A DNA stretch of 11,456 nt from JBBQUN01 sp038212405 (GCA_038212405.1 JBBQUN010000147.1:1-11456); one strand, 5' to 3'; positions 1 through 6,999 are shown, counted from the first letter of the stretch. The notes: generated by a model from the sequence alone, not told the origin. Numbers and translations are program-made.

Positions 1-213
1 TCCGAGGACTTCTACGCGAATCCCGCTTCGATCTACGAACAGACCCTCGACTTCTTGGGCTTGCGCTCGTTCACCCTCGCCGAATTCCAGGCGTGGAACA
101 TGAAGCCCAAGGACGCCATCGACCCGGACATGGTGACCAAATTGCGCTCGATGCTGAGCGACGACATCGTCGAACTCGAGCAGTTGCTCGGCCGGCCGAT
201 GCATTGGCTGTGA
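1..213 (+). CDS. Sulfotransferase family protein, C-terminal fragment (5' end outside window)
   Basis: The open frame begins at base 1 and ends in TGA at 211-213, giving the last 70 residues of a protein that starts outside the window. It opens with S-E-D-F-Y-A-N-P, which fits the (Y/S)EDF-x-x-(D/N)P segment that PAPS-dependent sulfotransferases carry before their C-terminal helices. A DFLGL turn follows, and the end has the form LSDDIVELEQLLGR...W, the usual closing helix of the family (compare 'LYELLGRDFGW'). The enzyme would transfer sulfate from PAPS to a hydroxyl or amine of an unknown acceptor. The next gene, also a sulfotransferase, starts on the GTG that overlaps this stop (GTGA, 210-213), so the two are probably co-transcribed and translationally coupled. 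The catalytic N-terminal half is not visible. Family is fairly sure; substrate is unknown. Confidence 0.7.
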   Translation, partial: SEDFYANPASIYEQTLDFLGLRSFTLAEFQAWNMKPKDAIDPDMVTKLRSMLSDDIVELEQLLGRPMHWL

Positions 214-1160
214 GTAGCGCTCGGCAGACCGTTCTGTTCACCGGCGGGCTGGGCCGTTCGGGAAGCACGCTGATCGAGAAACTCCTGAACGAGTTGCCAG
301 GCACGTTCGCCGTCGGTGAGACCATTCACCTTTGGGAGCGGGGCGTGCGGGATCAGGAACGCTGAGGCTGCGGTGAGCTGTTCGCCGAGTGCGCGCACTG
401 GCAATCGGTTGGCGAAGCAGCCTTTGGAGGCTGGGACCAGGTCGACATCGACCGGCTCATCGATCTGCGGTGGTCGGTCGACCGCAGCCGACGGTTGCCA
501 AAGATCTTTGCCGCTCACAAATCACGAACGCTGGACCGAGACGAACTCGAGTACGTCTCGCATCTGCGACGCGTGCTCCTCACCGCCTCCGAAGCAGCCG
601 GAAGGCCGCAGGTGCTGCTCGAATCGAGCAAGCGTCTCTCGACGGCTGCGCTCCTCGCCACCGATCCAGCGCTGGACGTCCGTGTGTTGCATCTGATCCG
701 TGACCCCCGCGGCGTCGCGTACTCGTGGACCAAAGAGGTCAAGCGACCCGAGGCCGGCCCCGACGAAGTGATGCCGATCTATCGACCCGAGCGAACCGCA
801 ATGCGCTGGGTCACCGACAATCTCGGGTTCCGGACTCTTGCTGCGCTCGGCATCCCGACGATGACGCTGCGTTATGAAGACTTCCTCGCCGAGCCCACCG
901 AGACCATCGAACACATCGCTGCCTTTGCCGGACTTTCGTTGGGTGACAACAGGCTCGATTTCCTCGATGGCAATCGAGCGACGCTCCGAACGCCAATGCA
1001 CTCGATCGCCGGCAATCCGCTGCGATTCGGCGGCGACGAACTGACGTTGCGACTCGACGATGCATGGAAGACCAAACTCGATCCGACCTCTCGCCGCATC
1101 GTCACTGGCATCACCGCCCCCGTGCTCAGCCGGTTCGGCTATCCGCTTCGACTCCGATGA
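210..1160 (+). CDS. Sulfotransferase with in-frame TGA at codon 52 (candidate selenoprotein, or nonsense allele)
   Basis: This is a complete PAPS-dependent sulfotransferase of 316 codons if the TGA at 363-365 is decoded. Seen directly: the 5'-phosphosulfate-binding loop GGLGRSGSTL at residues 12-21; the 3'-phosphate-binding segment LHLIRDPRGVAYSW at 160-173; LRYEDF at 220-225; and HSIAGNPLRF at 264-273. Codon 52 is TGA. The same frame carries on as GCGELFAECAHW... with no other stop until 1158-1160. As I know this actinobacterial subfamily, the stretch normally reads ...CGCG-x-x-F-x-x-C-x-x-W, which puts the TGA on the first, conserved Cys. TGC or TGT differs from TGA by one base. The chosen start is GTG 210, because the glycine-rich loop follows 11 residues later and the codon overlaps the preceding stop; there is no clear Shine-Dalgarno. 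The C-terminus overlaps the convergent ATL gene by 22 bases. The sulfate acceptor is unknown. Family is near certain; whether the protein contains Sec or is a broken gene is open. Confidence 0.8.
366..422 (+). promoter_or_regulatory. SECIS-like stem-loop directly after the in-frame TGA
   Basis: The RNA immediately 3' of the TGA can fold. An outer 6-bp helix pairs GGCTGC (366-371) with GCAGCC (417-422). An upper hairpin pairs GCC-(G)-AGTG (384-391) with CACTGGC (396-402): seven base pairs, one bulged G at 387, and tetraloop CGCG (392-395). A further pairing of TTCGCC (381-386) with GGCGAA (411-416) stacks on the outer helix and competes with the base of the upper hairpin. Bacterial SECIS elements lie just downstream of UGA inside the coding sequence and have a small apical loop with a G in its first two positions. 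Here the loop G is G393, 27 bases after the TGA, which suits that model as I remember it. GC-rich coding DNA folds easily, so this is supportive only. Confidence 0.4.
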
Positions 1161-1492
1161 TTCGAGGGATGCGGTAGCGGCGACTCGTTGGTTGCCTGGA
1201 CTCGTCCGTTGACGACGATCACGCCTTCGGCCGCCAGGCGGCGCTCATGCTCGTCGGGGTCATGGGGAATGATGCGCCCGTTGGCCGCAACGACCCGCCA
1301 CCACGGCAATCCCTCATGCCGTCGCAACACGCCGCCAACGGCGCGGGCAGCGCCAGGGAACCCGGCTTCGGCTGCGACTTCGCCGTAGCTCAAGACGTCA
1401 CCTGGAACCGTGGCGCCAAGCACCGCGATCACTGCCGCCTCGAACGGGCTCGGTTCAGGCTTGGGCACCGGAGCGTTGCTCCCACCACGCAC
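1139..1492 (-). CDS. Alkyltransferase-like protein (ATL; MGMT-family DNA-binding domain without the acceptor Cys)
   Basis: This 117-residue protein is a single MGMT-type winged-helix DNA-binding domain. Seen: LSYGEVAAEAGFPGAARAVGGVL (residues 34-56), the recognition-helix region with the Arg that flips out the damaged base (R50). Next comes LPWWRVV (62-68), in the place where true O6-alkylguanine transferases have PCHRV. Trp64 therefore replaces the alkyl-accepting Cys, so it cannot repair by alkyl transfer. Known ATLs (E. coli YbaZ, fission yeast Atl1) bind O6-alkylguanine and hand it to nucleotide excision repair; I infer the same here. The His after the Cys is also Trp, a form I associate with actinobacterial members. 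The ATG at 1492 overlaps the upstream HD gene by 38 bases; a GTG at 1468 would leave 14. The TAG stop lies 22 bases inside the convergent sulfotransferase gene. It is probably the last gene of the minus-strand run. Confidence 0.85.
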   Translation of the reverse strand: MRGGSNAPVPKPEPSPFEAAVIAVLGATVPGDVLSYGEVAAEAGFPGAARAVGGVLRRHEGLPWWRVVAANGRIIPHDPDEHERRLAAEGVIVVNGRVQATNESPLPHPSNHRSRSG

Positions 1493-2240
1493 GAAGTCGG
1501 ACTTCGATCTCTTCGTCGGACAACTCGCCCTCCGTCCGCTTCAACTCGAGGAGATAGGCCAGCGCGCGTCCGACCTCGGGCCCGGCAGGAAGGTCGAGCA
1601 ACTCCATCACGGCCTTGCCATCGAGCTGCGGGCGCTCGGCTGCTTGTTGCGCCTCTCGCGCCAACCGGATCACCCGACGTTCGAGATCGTCGATCAACTC
1701 GTGGAGTCGAGCTTCCTTCGACCGATTCCGTGTGGTGCAGTCGGCGCGAACGAGTTCGTTGAGCAGCCCGAAGAGATGACCGGCGTCGCGGGTGTAGCGA
1801 CGGACAGCCGAGTCGCTCCAGCCTTCGCCGTAGCCCTTGAACCGACCAGACAGACGAACGAGTTCAGCGACGTCTTTGACCACTTCGGACTCGTAGCCGA
1901 GTTCTCGCATCCGGCGCTTGGTGATCTTTGCCCCGACTGCCTCGTGGTGACGGAAGGTGACACCACCATGTTCGAATGATCGGGTGTTGGGTTTACCGAT
2001 GTCGTGAAACAGAGCGGCCAATCGAAGCGTGAGATCGGGTCTGGTCTTTGCCGTCACTGCGATCGTGTGCGCCAACACGTCTTTGTGGCGATGGATCGGG
2101 TCCTGTTCGAGTTCGAGCGCGCCGAGTTCGGGAAGCACGATGTCGGCGTCGCCCGACGAACACAGCTCCCAGAGCGCGTCGGTGGGGTCGGGTTCCAACA
2201 GCGCAGCGTTGAGGCGGTGGCGTCGGTCTTCGGGATTCAC
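1455..2240 (-). CDS. Stand-alone HD-domain protein resembling the C-terminal part of CCA-adding enzyme (PcnA-like)
   Basis: The 261 residues match the tail of actinobacterial CCA tRNA nucleotidyltransferases, but the polymerase head is missing. Seen: VLPELGALELEQDPIHRHKDVLAHT (residues 35-59), then the HD metal site, with candidate ligands H58, H79-D80 in LFHDIGKP, H98/H99 in FRHHEAVGA, and D167 in VRADCTTRN. After that come Arg-rich helices like the tRNA-binding tail. Full-length relatives run to about 450-500 residues, with the nucleotidyltransferase domain first. Only 42 bases separate this gene from the next one upstream, so no head is encoded here. The start is GTG at 2238-2240; a GATAGT hexamer lies at 2250-2255. 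HD domains of such enzymes are phosphohydrolases (2',3'-cyclic phosphatase or phosphodiesterase in E. coli Cca); that activity is plausible here but inferred. Alternatively it is a decayed paralogue. The gene overlaps the ATL gene downstream. Confidence 0.8.
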   Translation of the reverse strand: MNPEDRRHRLNAALLEPDPTDALWELCSSGDADIVLPELGALELEQDPIHRHKDVLAHTIAVTAKTRPDLTLRLAALFHDIGKPNTRSFEHGGVTFRHHEAVGAKITKRRMRELGYESEVVKDVAELVRLSGRFKGYGEGWSDSAVRRYTRDAGHLFGLLNELVRADCTTRNRSKEARLHELIDDLERRVIRLAREAQQAAERPQLDGKAVMELLDLPAGPEVGRALAYLLELKRTEGELSDEEIEVRLRAWWEQRSGAQA

Positions 2241-2282
2241 ACACTCACGACTATCAGCCGAGCGGCCATTTGGCTACCGATT

Positions 2283-3041
2283 TCATTCGACGAAGGGGGC
2301 AACGGTCACCGCTCCTCCGCTACGGATCGACACCGTCGATGGGGTATCGGGATCAGTCCCGATCTGAAGGTCGACCAGGTCAGCCAGGTCATCCTCGGTG
2401 AACACCGTCACCGCATAGCCGGTGTCGGGGACGACGAGGTCGACCACACCGCGCTCGTTCGTCAAGACGACGGACTCCGGCGAAGCCGCGAACTCCAAGT
2501 CCATCGCCGCGTCATCGAGTTGGACCGTGAGTTGTTGCAGCGTCAACCCGAACCCGACGACATCGCCGGTAGCGCTGACCACTCGAGCTGAACCGGCGAG
2601 GGGGCCGAGGTAGACGTCATCGTGATCGGAGAACACCGTCAAGTCGCCGCTGAACGACGAAACCTGCACCGTGCCGCCGGACGAAATGACGAGCAGTTCG
2701 GTTCCGGGTTTGACTTCGATCGTGGTTGCGGCTCGGCAGGGCCAGCGGGTGTCGCAGAGCACACGAAGGACCGCCTCGTCGTCATCAGTTGCGAGTTCGA
2801 TGGTTGGCCGCCGAACGAGGAACGAGTCGATGTGACTCGCCAAGTTTTCGTCACCACTGATCACGTTGACGGGGCCGGCATCGGAGACGATCACGATGCG
2901 TCGACGATCGCCGAATCCCAGGCTTGCCTCATCGGTTCGACCAAGCCACCCGAAACCAAAGAACAGGGCGGCGAGGACGACGACCACGGTCAGCCGCAGC
3001 GAGCGGCGCCGACCAGCGCGAGCTTCGGCCGAGCCGGCCAT
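2283..3041 (-). CDS. Membrane-anchored beta-rich protein (DUF4097-like), unknown function
   Basis: The protein has 252 residues. A basic N-terminus (RAGRRRSLR) is followed by one hydrophobic segment at about residues 16-33, so it is probably a type II anchored or exported protein. The rest is made of short alternating strands rich in Val, Ser, Gly and Asp (for example ELLVISSGGTVQVSSFSGDLTVFSD at 115-139), a rhythm typical of DUF4097/DUF2807-type right-handed beta-helix domains. C96 and C102 could form a disulfide. No catalytic motif is visible. The ATG at 3039-3041 lies one base after the stop of the GH3 gene (TGATATG), so translation is probably coupled to the glycosidase. The topology predicts an extracytoplasmic location, unlike the GH3 enzyme, which lacks a signal peptide. 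The family assignment rests on strand pattern only and is tentative; that this is a real gene is well supported by frame, spacing and anchor. Confidence 0.7.
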   Translation of the reverse strand: MAGSAEARAGRRRSLRLTVVVVLAALFFGFGWLGRTDEASLGFGDRRRIVIVSDAGPVNVISGDENLASHIDSFLVRRPTIELATDDDEAVLRVLCDTRWPCRAATTIEVKPGTELLVISSGGTVQVSSFSGDLTVFSDHDDVYLGPLAGSARVVSATGDVVGFGLTLQQLTVQLDDAAMDLEFAASPESVVLTNERGVVDLVVPDTGYAVTVFTEDDLADLVDLQIGTDPDTPSTVSIRSGGAVTVAPFVE

Positions 3042-3042
3042 A

Positions 3043-5475
3043 TCAACGGGTCACGGTGACCGCTGTTGCCAGGTCCCGGCTCGACCAGCCGATGTGGACT
3101 CGATAGTCACCCGCAGGCGTATGCCAGCCTGCATCACTGGTCCATACCTCGAAGGAGCGAGGAGCAAGGTCGATCGTGACCGCCTGTCGCTCGCCTGCTT
3201 CGAGACGGGCAACGGCAAATCCGCAGAGCGAACGCAACGGTCTGGTCACTGATCCGGCGGGCGGTTCGAGGTAGGCCTGGAGGACCGCCTTGCCGTGTCT
3301 CGCTCCGGTGTTGGTGACTTCGACCTCGATGCTCGTGATCCCTGAGTCGTTGGCCGACTCCCCGGCAAGGACGGCCTCACTCATCTCGAACGTGGTGTAC
3401 GACGCACCGAAACCGAAGGGAAGTCGGGGCTCGATACCGCGAGCGTCGTACCAGCGGTGACCAACGAACAGTCCCTCCCGGTAGTGGATGGCGTCACCAT
3501 CGCCGGGCACGTCGAGACCAGTCGGCCCCTGTTCGACGGTGCGGGGGAACGTGATCGGCAGCCGGCCACCGGGTTCGGCGACCCCGGTGAGCACGTCGGC
3601 GAGAGCGCCGCCGAACTCTTGACCCGGGTACCACGCGACGACGACCGCAGGGACGTCGTCGAGCCATGGCATGTCGATTGGGCTGCCGGCGTTCACGACG
3701 ACGACGGTGCACGGGTTCGCGGCAACCACGGCCCGCACGAGCTCGTCTTGGCGCCCAGGCAAGCCGAACATCGGTCGGTCGTGGCCCTCGGTTTCCCAGT
3801 CGTCGTTGAGCCCGACGACGACGACGGCCGCGTCAGAGCGAGACGCCAGCGCCACTGCGTCATCGAAGAGCCGCTGCTCATCAGTCGGGACGAGATGACC
3901 GAACCGGAGCCCGACCAGCAGCTCGTGAAGGCGCGGCGCCCATTCGACAACGACCTCGGCGAGATGTCCCGCCTCGAGGTCGACCGAGCCAACGACCTCT
4001 TCTGAAGCCTGCTGGAAGAACCCGTCTCCTGGTCGTTGGCTCGTCCAATTGTCACAAACCAACGAGCCGTTGACGAATACTCTCGAAGGCCCGACGGCCA
4101 TGACACCGAACTGGTGCGGGCCAGACGTGTCGATCGTGAGCGATCCCGTCCAGCGCTGGCTCCATGACCGTGCATCGGGCACGTCGGACCGAAGGTCACC
4201 AAGCACGGTGCCGACCGATCGGCCAGTTCGAGTGGCGACCGGATCACCGGCGAAATCGGGACCATCGAAGGTTTCGACCAGTACGCCGGCGCTGGCCCAG
4301 GCTGCACTGGCGACGCGAGGAAGGTAGCGGTGGGTCAAGCAGCCAATGCCATGTTCAACCGATGCACCAGCGAACGTCTCGACCAGACCGGCGAGTGGTG
4401 ACACCACGTGTGGTGCTCGTACGGTCGCTGAGCCGCCGCCGAAGATGACACCCGGGTCAGCATTGGGGCCGATGACGGCAAGGCTCGTGATCTGATCAAC
4501 CGCAAGCGGGAGCAAACCGGTGTTTCGAGCGAGCACCATGCCGTCGGCGGCGGCAGTGCGTACCAGACTGCGTTCGTCTGGCACATCGTCGAACACTTCG
4601 GGGCCTTCGGTCATCTGGCCCAGTCGCCCGGCTCGAATCACGAACTCGATGACGCGAAGGGCCGAGCGATCGATGTCGGCTTCGGCGACCTCACCGGCAT
4701 CGACTGCTGCCCGAAGATTGGCGCCAAGGGCGATCGGTGGACCGGGCATCTCGATGTCGAGCCCGGCGACGACTGGGCGTGAGCGGTGATGGGTTGCGCC
4801 CCAATCCGACACCACCAGTCCTTCGAAGCCCCAGTCGTCCCGGAGCACCTCGGTGAGGAGCCACTCGCTTTCGGTGCAGAACGTCTGGTTCAGCTTCGGA
4901 TACGCGGCCATCAGCGACCACACCCCATGTTCGACCGCGGCCTCGAACGGAGCCAAGTAGACCTCACGCAGCGTGCGCTCGTCGACCTCTGACGAGGCAG
5001 TCATGCGGCGATACTCCACATCATTGGCGACGAAGTGTTTTGCACAAGCACCAACGCCCTGTGACTGGACCCCATCGATGTAGGCGACGCCGAGCCGGCT
5101 GGTCAGGAACGGATCCTCACCGAAACACTCGAAGTTGCGCCCCCCAATTGGGTGGCGGGCGATGTTGATCGTTGGGGCCAGCAGCAGTTGCGCTTGTTTG
5201 CGAGCGGTTTCTCGTCCGAGCAAACACCCGAGTTCGCCGACCAGGTCGACGTCGAATGTCGCCGCCAGGCTCACCGCTGCGGGGATGCAGACCGCGGGGG
5301 TGCCGCTCGCCATGGAATCGCCACGCGCACCGTTGGGTCCGTCGGTCATCTTCATCGCAGGGATTCCGAGACGTTCGATCGACGCGCTATGCCAGTTGTC
5401 GCTGCCCGACAACAGCGAGATCTTCTCGTCGAGGTCGAGCTGGTCCAGCAGTTCCTGCGCTGTTCGTTCCTGCAT
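3043..5475 (-). CDS. GH3 beta-glucosidase with inserted PA14 domain
   Basis: The 810-residue protein has the full layout of PA14-containing family 3 glycoside hydrolases. There is an N-terminal barrel at about 1-290, with TDGPNG (44-49), GGRNFECFGEDP (111-122), KHF (146-148) and the catalytic nucleophile D224 in VVSDWG. A C-terminal sandwich follows, interrupted by a PA14 domain at about 395-525. Then comes WETEGHDR (560-567), whose E563 matches the acid/base of Kluyveromyces BglI-type enzymes, and LPGRQ. A fibronectin III-like domain sits at about 710-785. The enzyme should release glucose or a related sugar from the non-reducing end of beta-glucosides; the PA14 insert limits the site to short substrates in known relatives. 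There is no signal peptide, so it is cytoplasmic and would act on imported oligosaccharides or glycosides. GAGGAG five bases before the ATG is a strong ribosome site. The exact substrate is open. No sugar transporter or LacI regulator is in the window. Confidence 0.95.
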   Translation of the reverse strand: MQERTAQELLDQLDLDEKISLLSGSDNWHSASIERLGIPAMKMTDGPNGARGDSMASGTPAVCIPAAVSLAATFDVDLVGELGCLLGRETARKQAQLLLAPTINIARHPIGGRNFECFGEDPFLTSRLGVAYIDGVQSQGVGACAKHFVANDVEYRRMTASSEVDERTLREVYLAPFEAAVEHGVWSLMAAYPKLNQTFCTESEWLLTEVLRDDWGFEGLVVSDWGATHHRSRPVVAGLDIEMPGPPIALGANLRAAVDAGEVAEADIDRSALRVIEFVIRAGRLGQMTEGPEVFDDVPDERSLVRTAAADGMVLARNTGLLPLAVDQITSLAVIGPNADPGVIFGGGSATVRAPHVVSPLAGLVETFAGASVEHGIGCLTHRYLPRVASAAWASAGVLVETFDGPDFAGDPVATRTGRSVGTVLGDLRSDVPDARSWSQRWTGSLTIDTSGPHQFGVMAVGPSRVFVNGSLVCDNWTSQRPGDGFFQQASEEVVGSVDLEAGHLAEVVVEWAPRLHELLVGLRFGHLVPTDEQRLFDDAVALASRSDAAVVVVGLNDDWETEGHDRPMFGLPGRQDELVRAVVAANPCTVVVVNAGSPIDMPWLDDVPAVVVAWYPGQEFGGALADVLTGVAEPGGRLPITFPRTVEQGPTGLDVPGDGDAIHYREGLFVGHRWYDARGIEPRLPFGFGASYTTFEMSEAVLAGESANDSGITSIEVEVTNTGARHGKAVLQAYLEPPAGSVTRPLRSLCGFAVARLEAGERQAVTIDLAPRSFEVWTSDAGWHTPAGDYRVHIGWSSRDLATAVTVTR

Positions 5476-5480
5476 CGTTG

Positions 5481-5486
5481 CTCCTC
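5481..5486 (-). promoter_or_regulatory. Ribosome binding site of the GH3 gene
   Basis: On the minus strand GAGGAG stands five bases before the ATG at 5475. It is one of the better Shine-Dalgarno sequences in the window and fixes the start of the glycosidase. Confidence 0.75.
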
Positions 5487-5543
5487 GGTCGGTCAGGGCT
5501 CGAATGCCCGATCAGCGAGGCGCCATTGTGCCAGATCTTGTGC

Positions 5544-5834
5544 TCAGACCGTCCCGGCGATGAGCATCGCCACGCCGAGGTGAATCAGCCCGATCGACAA
5601 GGTCTGCGGTGTCGACGCTCGCCTTTCGCTGAGGAGCTTGATCATGCCGGCGGCAAAGAACACCGCGACGACGGCGGACAATCCCAACGTGCCGGTCAGT
5701 TGGCCGACAACGGTGATCAACACCACGACCGTCGCCAACAACCCCAAGCTGGTCGGCTGATCGACGAGTTCGTCAACCAACCCTCGTCCCGTCGATTGCT
5801 GTCGATCCGATTGCCCAAATGCCGCCGCTGTCAT
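5544..5834 (-). CDS. Small integral membrane protein, unknown function
   Basis: The protein has 96 residues. A polar, acidic N-terminal tail (about 1-27) precedes three hydrophobic stretches at about 29-48, 50-67 and 78-95. Between the last two is the basic loop KLLSERR, which suggests that loop is cytoplasmic. I recognise no family, and no motif of a transporter or enzyme is visible. A GGGAA ribosome site (5843-5847) stands eight bases before the ATG, which makes it a convincing gene despite its size. It is followed after 68 bases by the GH3 gene on the same strand and may be the first gene of that transcript. The upstream side faces the divergent 5835-6222 region. A link to glycoside use is possible from position only. 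A holin-like or accessory membrane role cannot be excluded or supported. Confidence 0.6.
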   Translation of the reverse strand: MTAAAFGQSDRQQSTGRGLVDELVDQPTSLGLLATVVVLITVVGQLTGTLGLSAVVAVFFAAGMIKLLSERRASTPQTLSIGLIHLGVAMLIAGTV

Positions 5835-6127
5835 TTCGTTTCTTCCCGTGTTGTGCCGCCGAACGGCAACAGCGGGACCAAAAAGAGACGAAATCGTGCA
5901 GCAGCACGGTGCGGAATCACTGATTGGCCGCCCACCCAGCTCGCCGTTCGACGTCGCTGACTAGACTTGGGAATATCTCACGTCGCTGCGCCACCTGTCA
6001 CTTTCGCAGCTACGACTGTCATCGTTTCGCAACGTTAGGGGCGCTCACCGGCCCAAGAGATGACGATTCGGCGGAACTCATCGCCAGGTCGCGACCGTTG
6101 ATGCTTCGGATCCGTCAGTACCCATGT

Positions 6128-6161
6128 CCGTCAACACAGATATCCCGTCAACACAGATATC
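6128..6161. repeat. Perfect 17-bp tandem duplication upstream of the anchored-protein gene
   Basis: CCGTCAACACAGATATC occurs at 6128-6144 and again, directly joined, at 6145-6161. Seventeen is not a multiple of three. With two copies, an ATG at 6124 reads in frame into the MKK start at 6223, adding 33 residues. With one copy, the same ATG would meet a TGA after nine codons. The duplication therefore creates an apparent N-terminal extension, and I take 6223 as the true start. Confidence 0.9.
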
Positions 6162-6206
6162 CGACGGTGACGACCCTGCCACCCGAATTGACACCGAATC
6201 GCCTCG

Positions 6207-6212
6207 AAGGAG
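6207..6212 (+). promoter_or_regulatory. Ribosome binding site fixing the start at 6223
   Basis: AAGGAG stands ten bases before ATG 6223, which begins MKKTLAG and a hydrophobic segment. The upstream ATG at 6124 has no such site, so this decides the start. Confidence 0.65.
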
Positions 6213-6222
6213 TCGAACGCTC

Positions 6223-6999
6223 ATGAAGAAGACACTCGCTGGTGCCGTACTCGGGATCTTGGCCTTCGCCGGCTTTGCCGTGTGGTCGAATCTGATCGAC
6301 ATTCGGTTTCCGTGGCAGGTGCTTCCTGAGTTCGCCGATGTCGAGGTCGACTTGACCTTGCCGGAGGAGGCGCGGATCGTCGAGGTCGAACCGATCGCGC
6401 TCGACTGTCGGGCCCGCATCCACGCCGAAGTCCCTGTCGAGGGGCGACGCGAACACTCGGTACTCGGCAAGGTCTACCGCACCGACACGGTCACGATGCA
6501 GGCAACCGGAGACGTTGACACCTGTGTCGAGGGAACCAGTGCCGATGTGATCTACAACAGAGATGGGTCGACCGAAGTCATCATCCCCGGTGAAGCCATC
6601 ATCTTCGTACGGCCCCGAGTCGATGCCGTCGCGACCGCCGCATCGGTCGATGAAACCAAGGGCGGCCTCGGCAAGTTCACCGACGCATTCCCGTGGGTCG
6701 ATAGCGACCTCGGACTCACGCCGCTGGCCTACGCCTATGCGCAGAATGTCATCGGCTCGAGCCAGTGCATGGAAGCGGCGTACACCGTGACCGAAGATGT
6801 ACTCATCGACGCCTACCGCCAGCAGTTCATCGACCAGGGTGTCGATCCAGAAACGCTGACCGTTCGCATCGAAGGCGAGCCGTTGTTCGCCAACGCTCCC
6901 GAGATCGACATGGGTGACGATGTCACGATGTCGGTCGGCAACGACCAGATCAGCTGCACCACCGCCGACGGCCTCGGCCGGGTCATTCCTCAGCAGTAA
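6223..6999 (+). CDS. Membrane-anchored exported protein, unknown function (possibly DUF4230-like)
   Basis: The protein has 258 residues. MKK and a hydrophobic segment at about 4-22 form a signal anchor, so most of the protein should be outside the membrane. The body has four cysteines (62, 101, 182, 245), an even number that could form two disulfides, and is acidic overall. The section GKVYRTDTVTMQATGDVDTC (82-101), then a strand ending IIPGEAIIFVRPRVD (120-134), recalls the beta core of DUF4230 proteins, but I can only offer that as a resemblance. The second half (about 165-245) is helical and includes LAYAYAQNVIGSSQC and an IDAYRQQFIDQG stretch. The start at 6223 was preferred over 6124 on the strength of its Shine-Dalgarno. 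The stop codon lies within an 18-bp tandem duplication that repeats it in frame. The gene stands alone, convergent with the Thr/Pro-rich gene. Real gene: likely; function: unknown. Confidence 0.7.
   Translation: MKKTLAGAVLGILAFAGFAVWSNLIDIRFPWQVLPEFADVEVDLTLPEEARIVEVEPIALDCRARIHAEVPVEGRREHSVLGKVYRTDTVTMQATGDVDTCVEGTSADVIYNRDGSTEVIIPGEAIIFVRPRVDAVATAASVDETKGGLGKFTDAFPWVDSDLGLTPLAYAYAQNVIGSSQCMEAAYTVTEDVLIDAYRQQFIDQGVDPETLTVRIEGEPLFANAPEIDMGDDVTMSVGNDQISCTTADGLGRVIPQQ

Larger units (their letters stand above)
5835..6222. other. Divergent intergenic region, probable promoters both ways
   Basis: No coding sequence is convincing here. The stretch must hold the promoter for the membrane protein and GH3 run to the left, and for the anchored protein to the right. 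Rightward candidates are weak: a TTGATG at 6098-6103 has no good -10 partner. A GCCG/CGGC hairpin with five-base loop lies at about 5858-5870, in the likely leader of the leftward gene. A 17-bp tandem duplication sits at 6128-6161. Nothing resembles a riboswitch or RNA gene. Confidence 0.4.

Noticed and set aside
93..365. Treating 93-365 and 495-1160 as two separate genes
   Set aside because: They are one frame. The stretch 366-494 between them reads as family sequence, and the TTG at 495 lies inside a conserved region, so it is not a start.
1410..1979. Open + strand frame opposite the HD protein
   Set aside because: It is antisense to an HD protein with intact motifs and has no recognisable domain.
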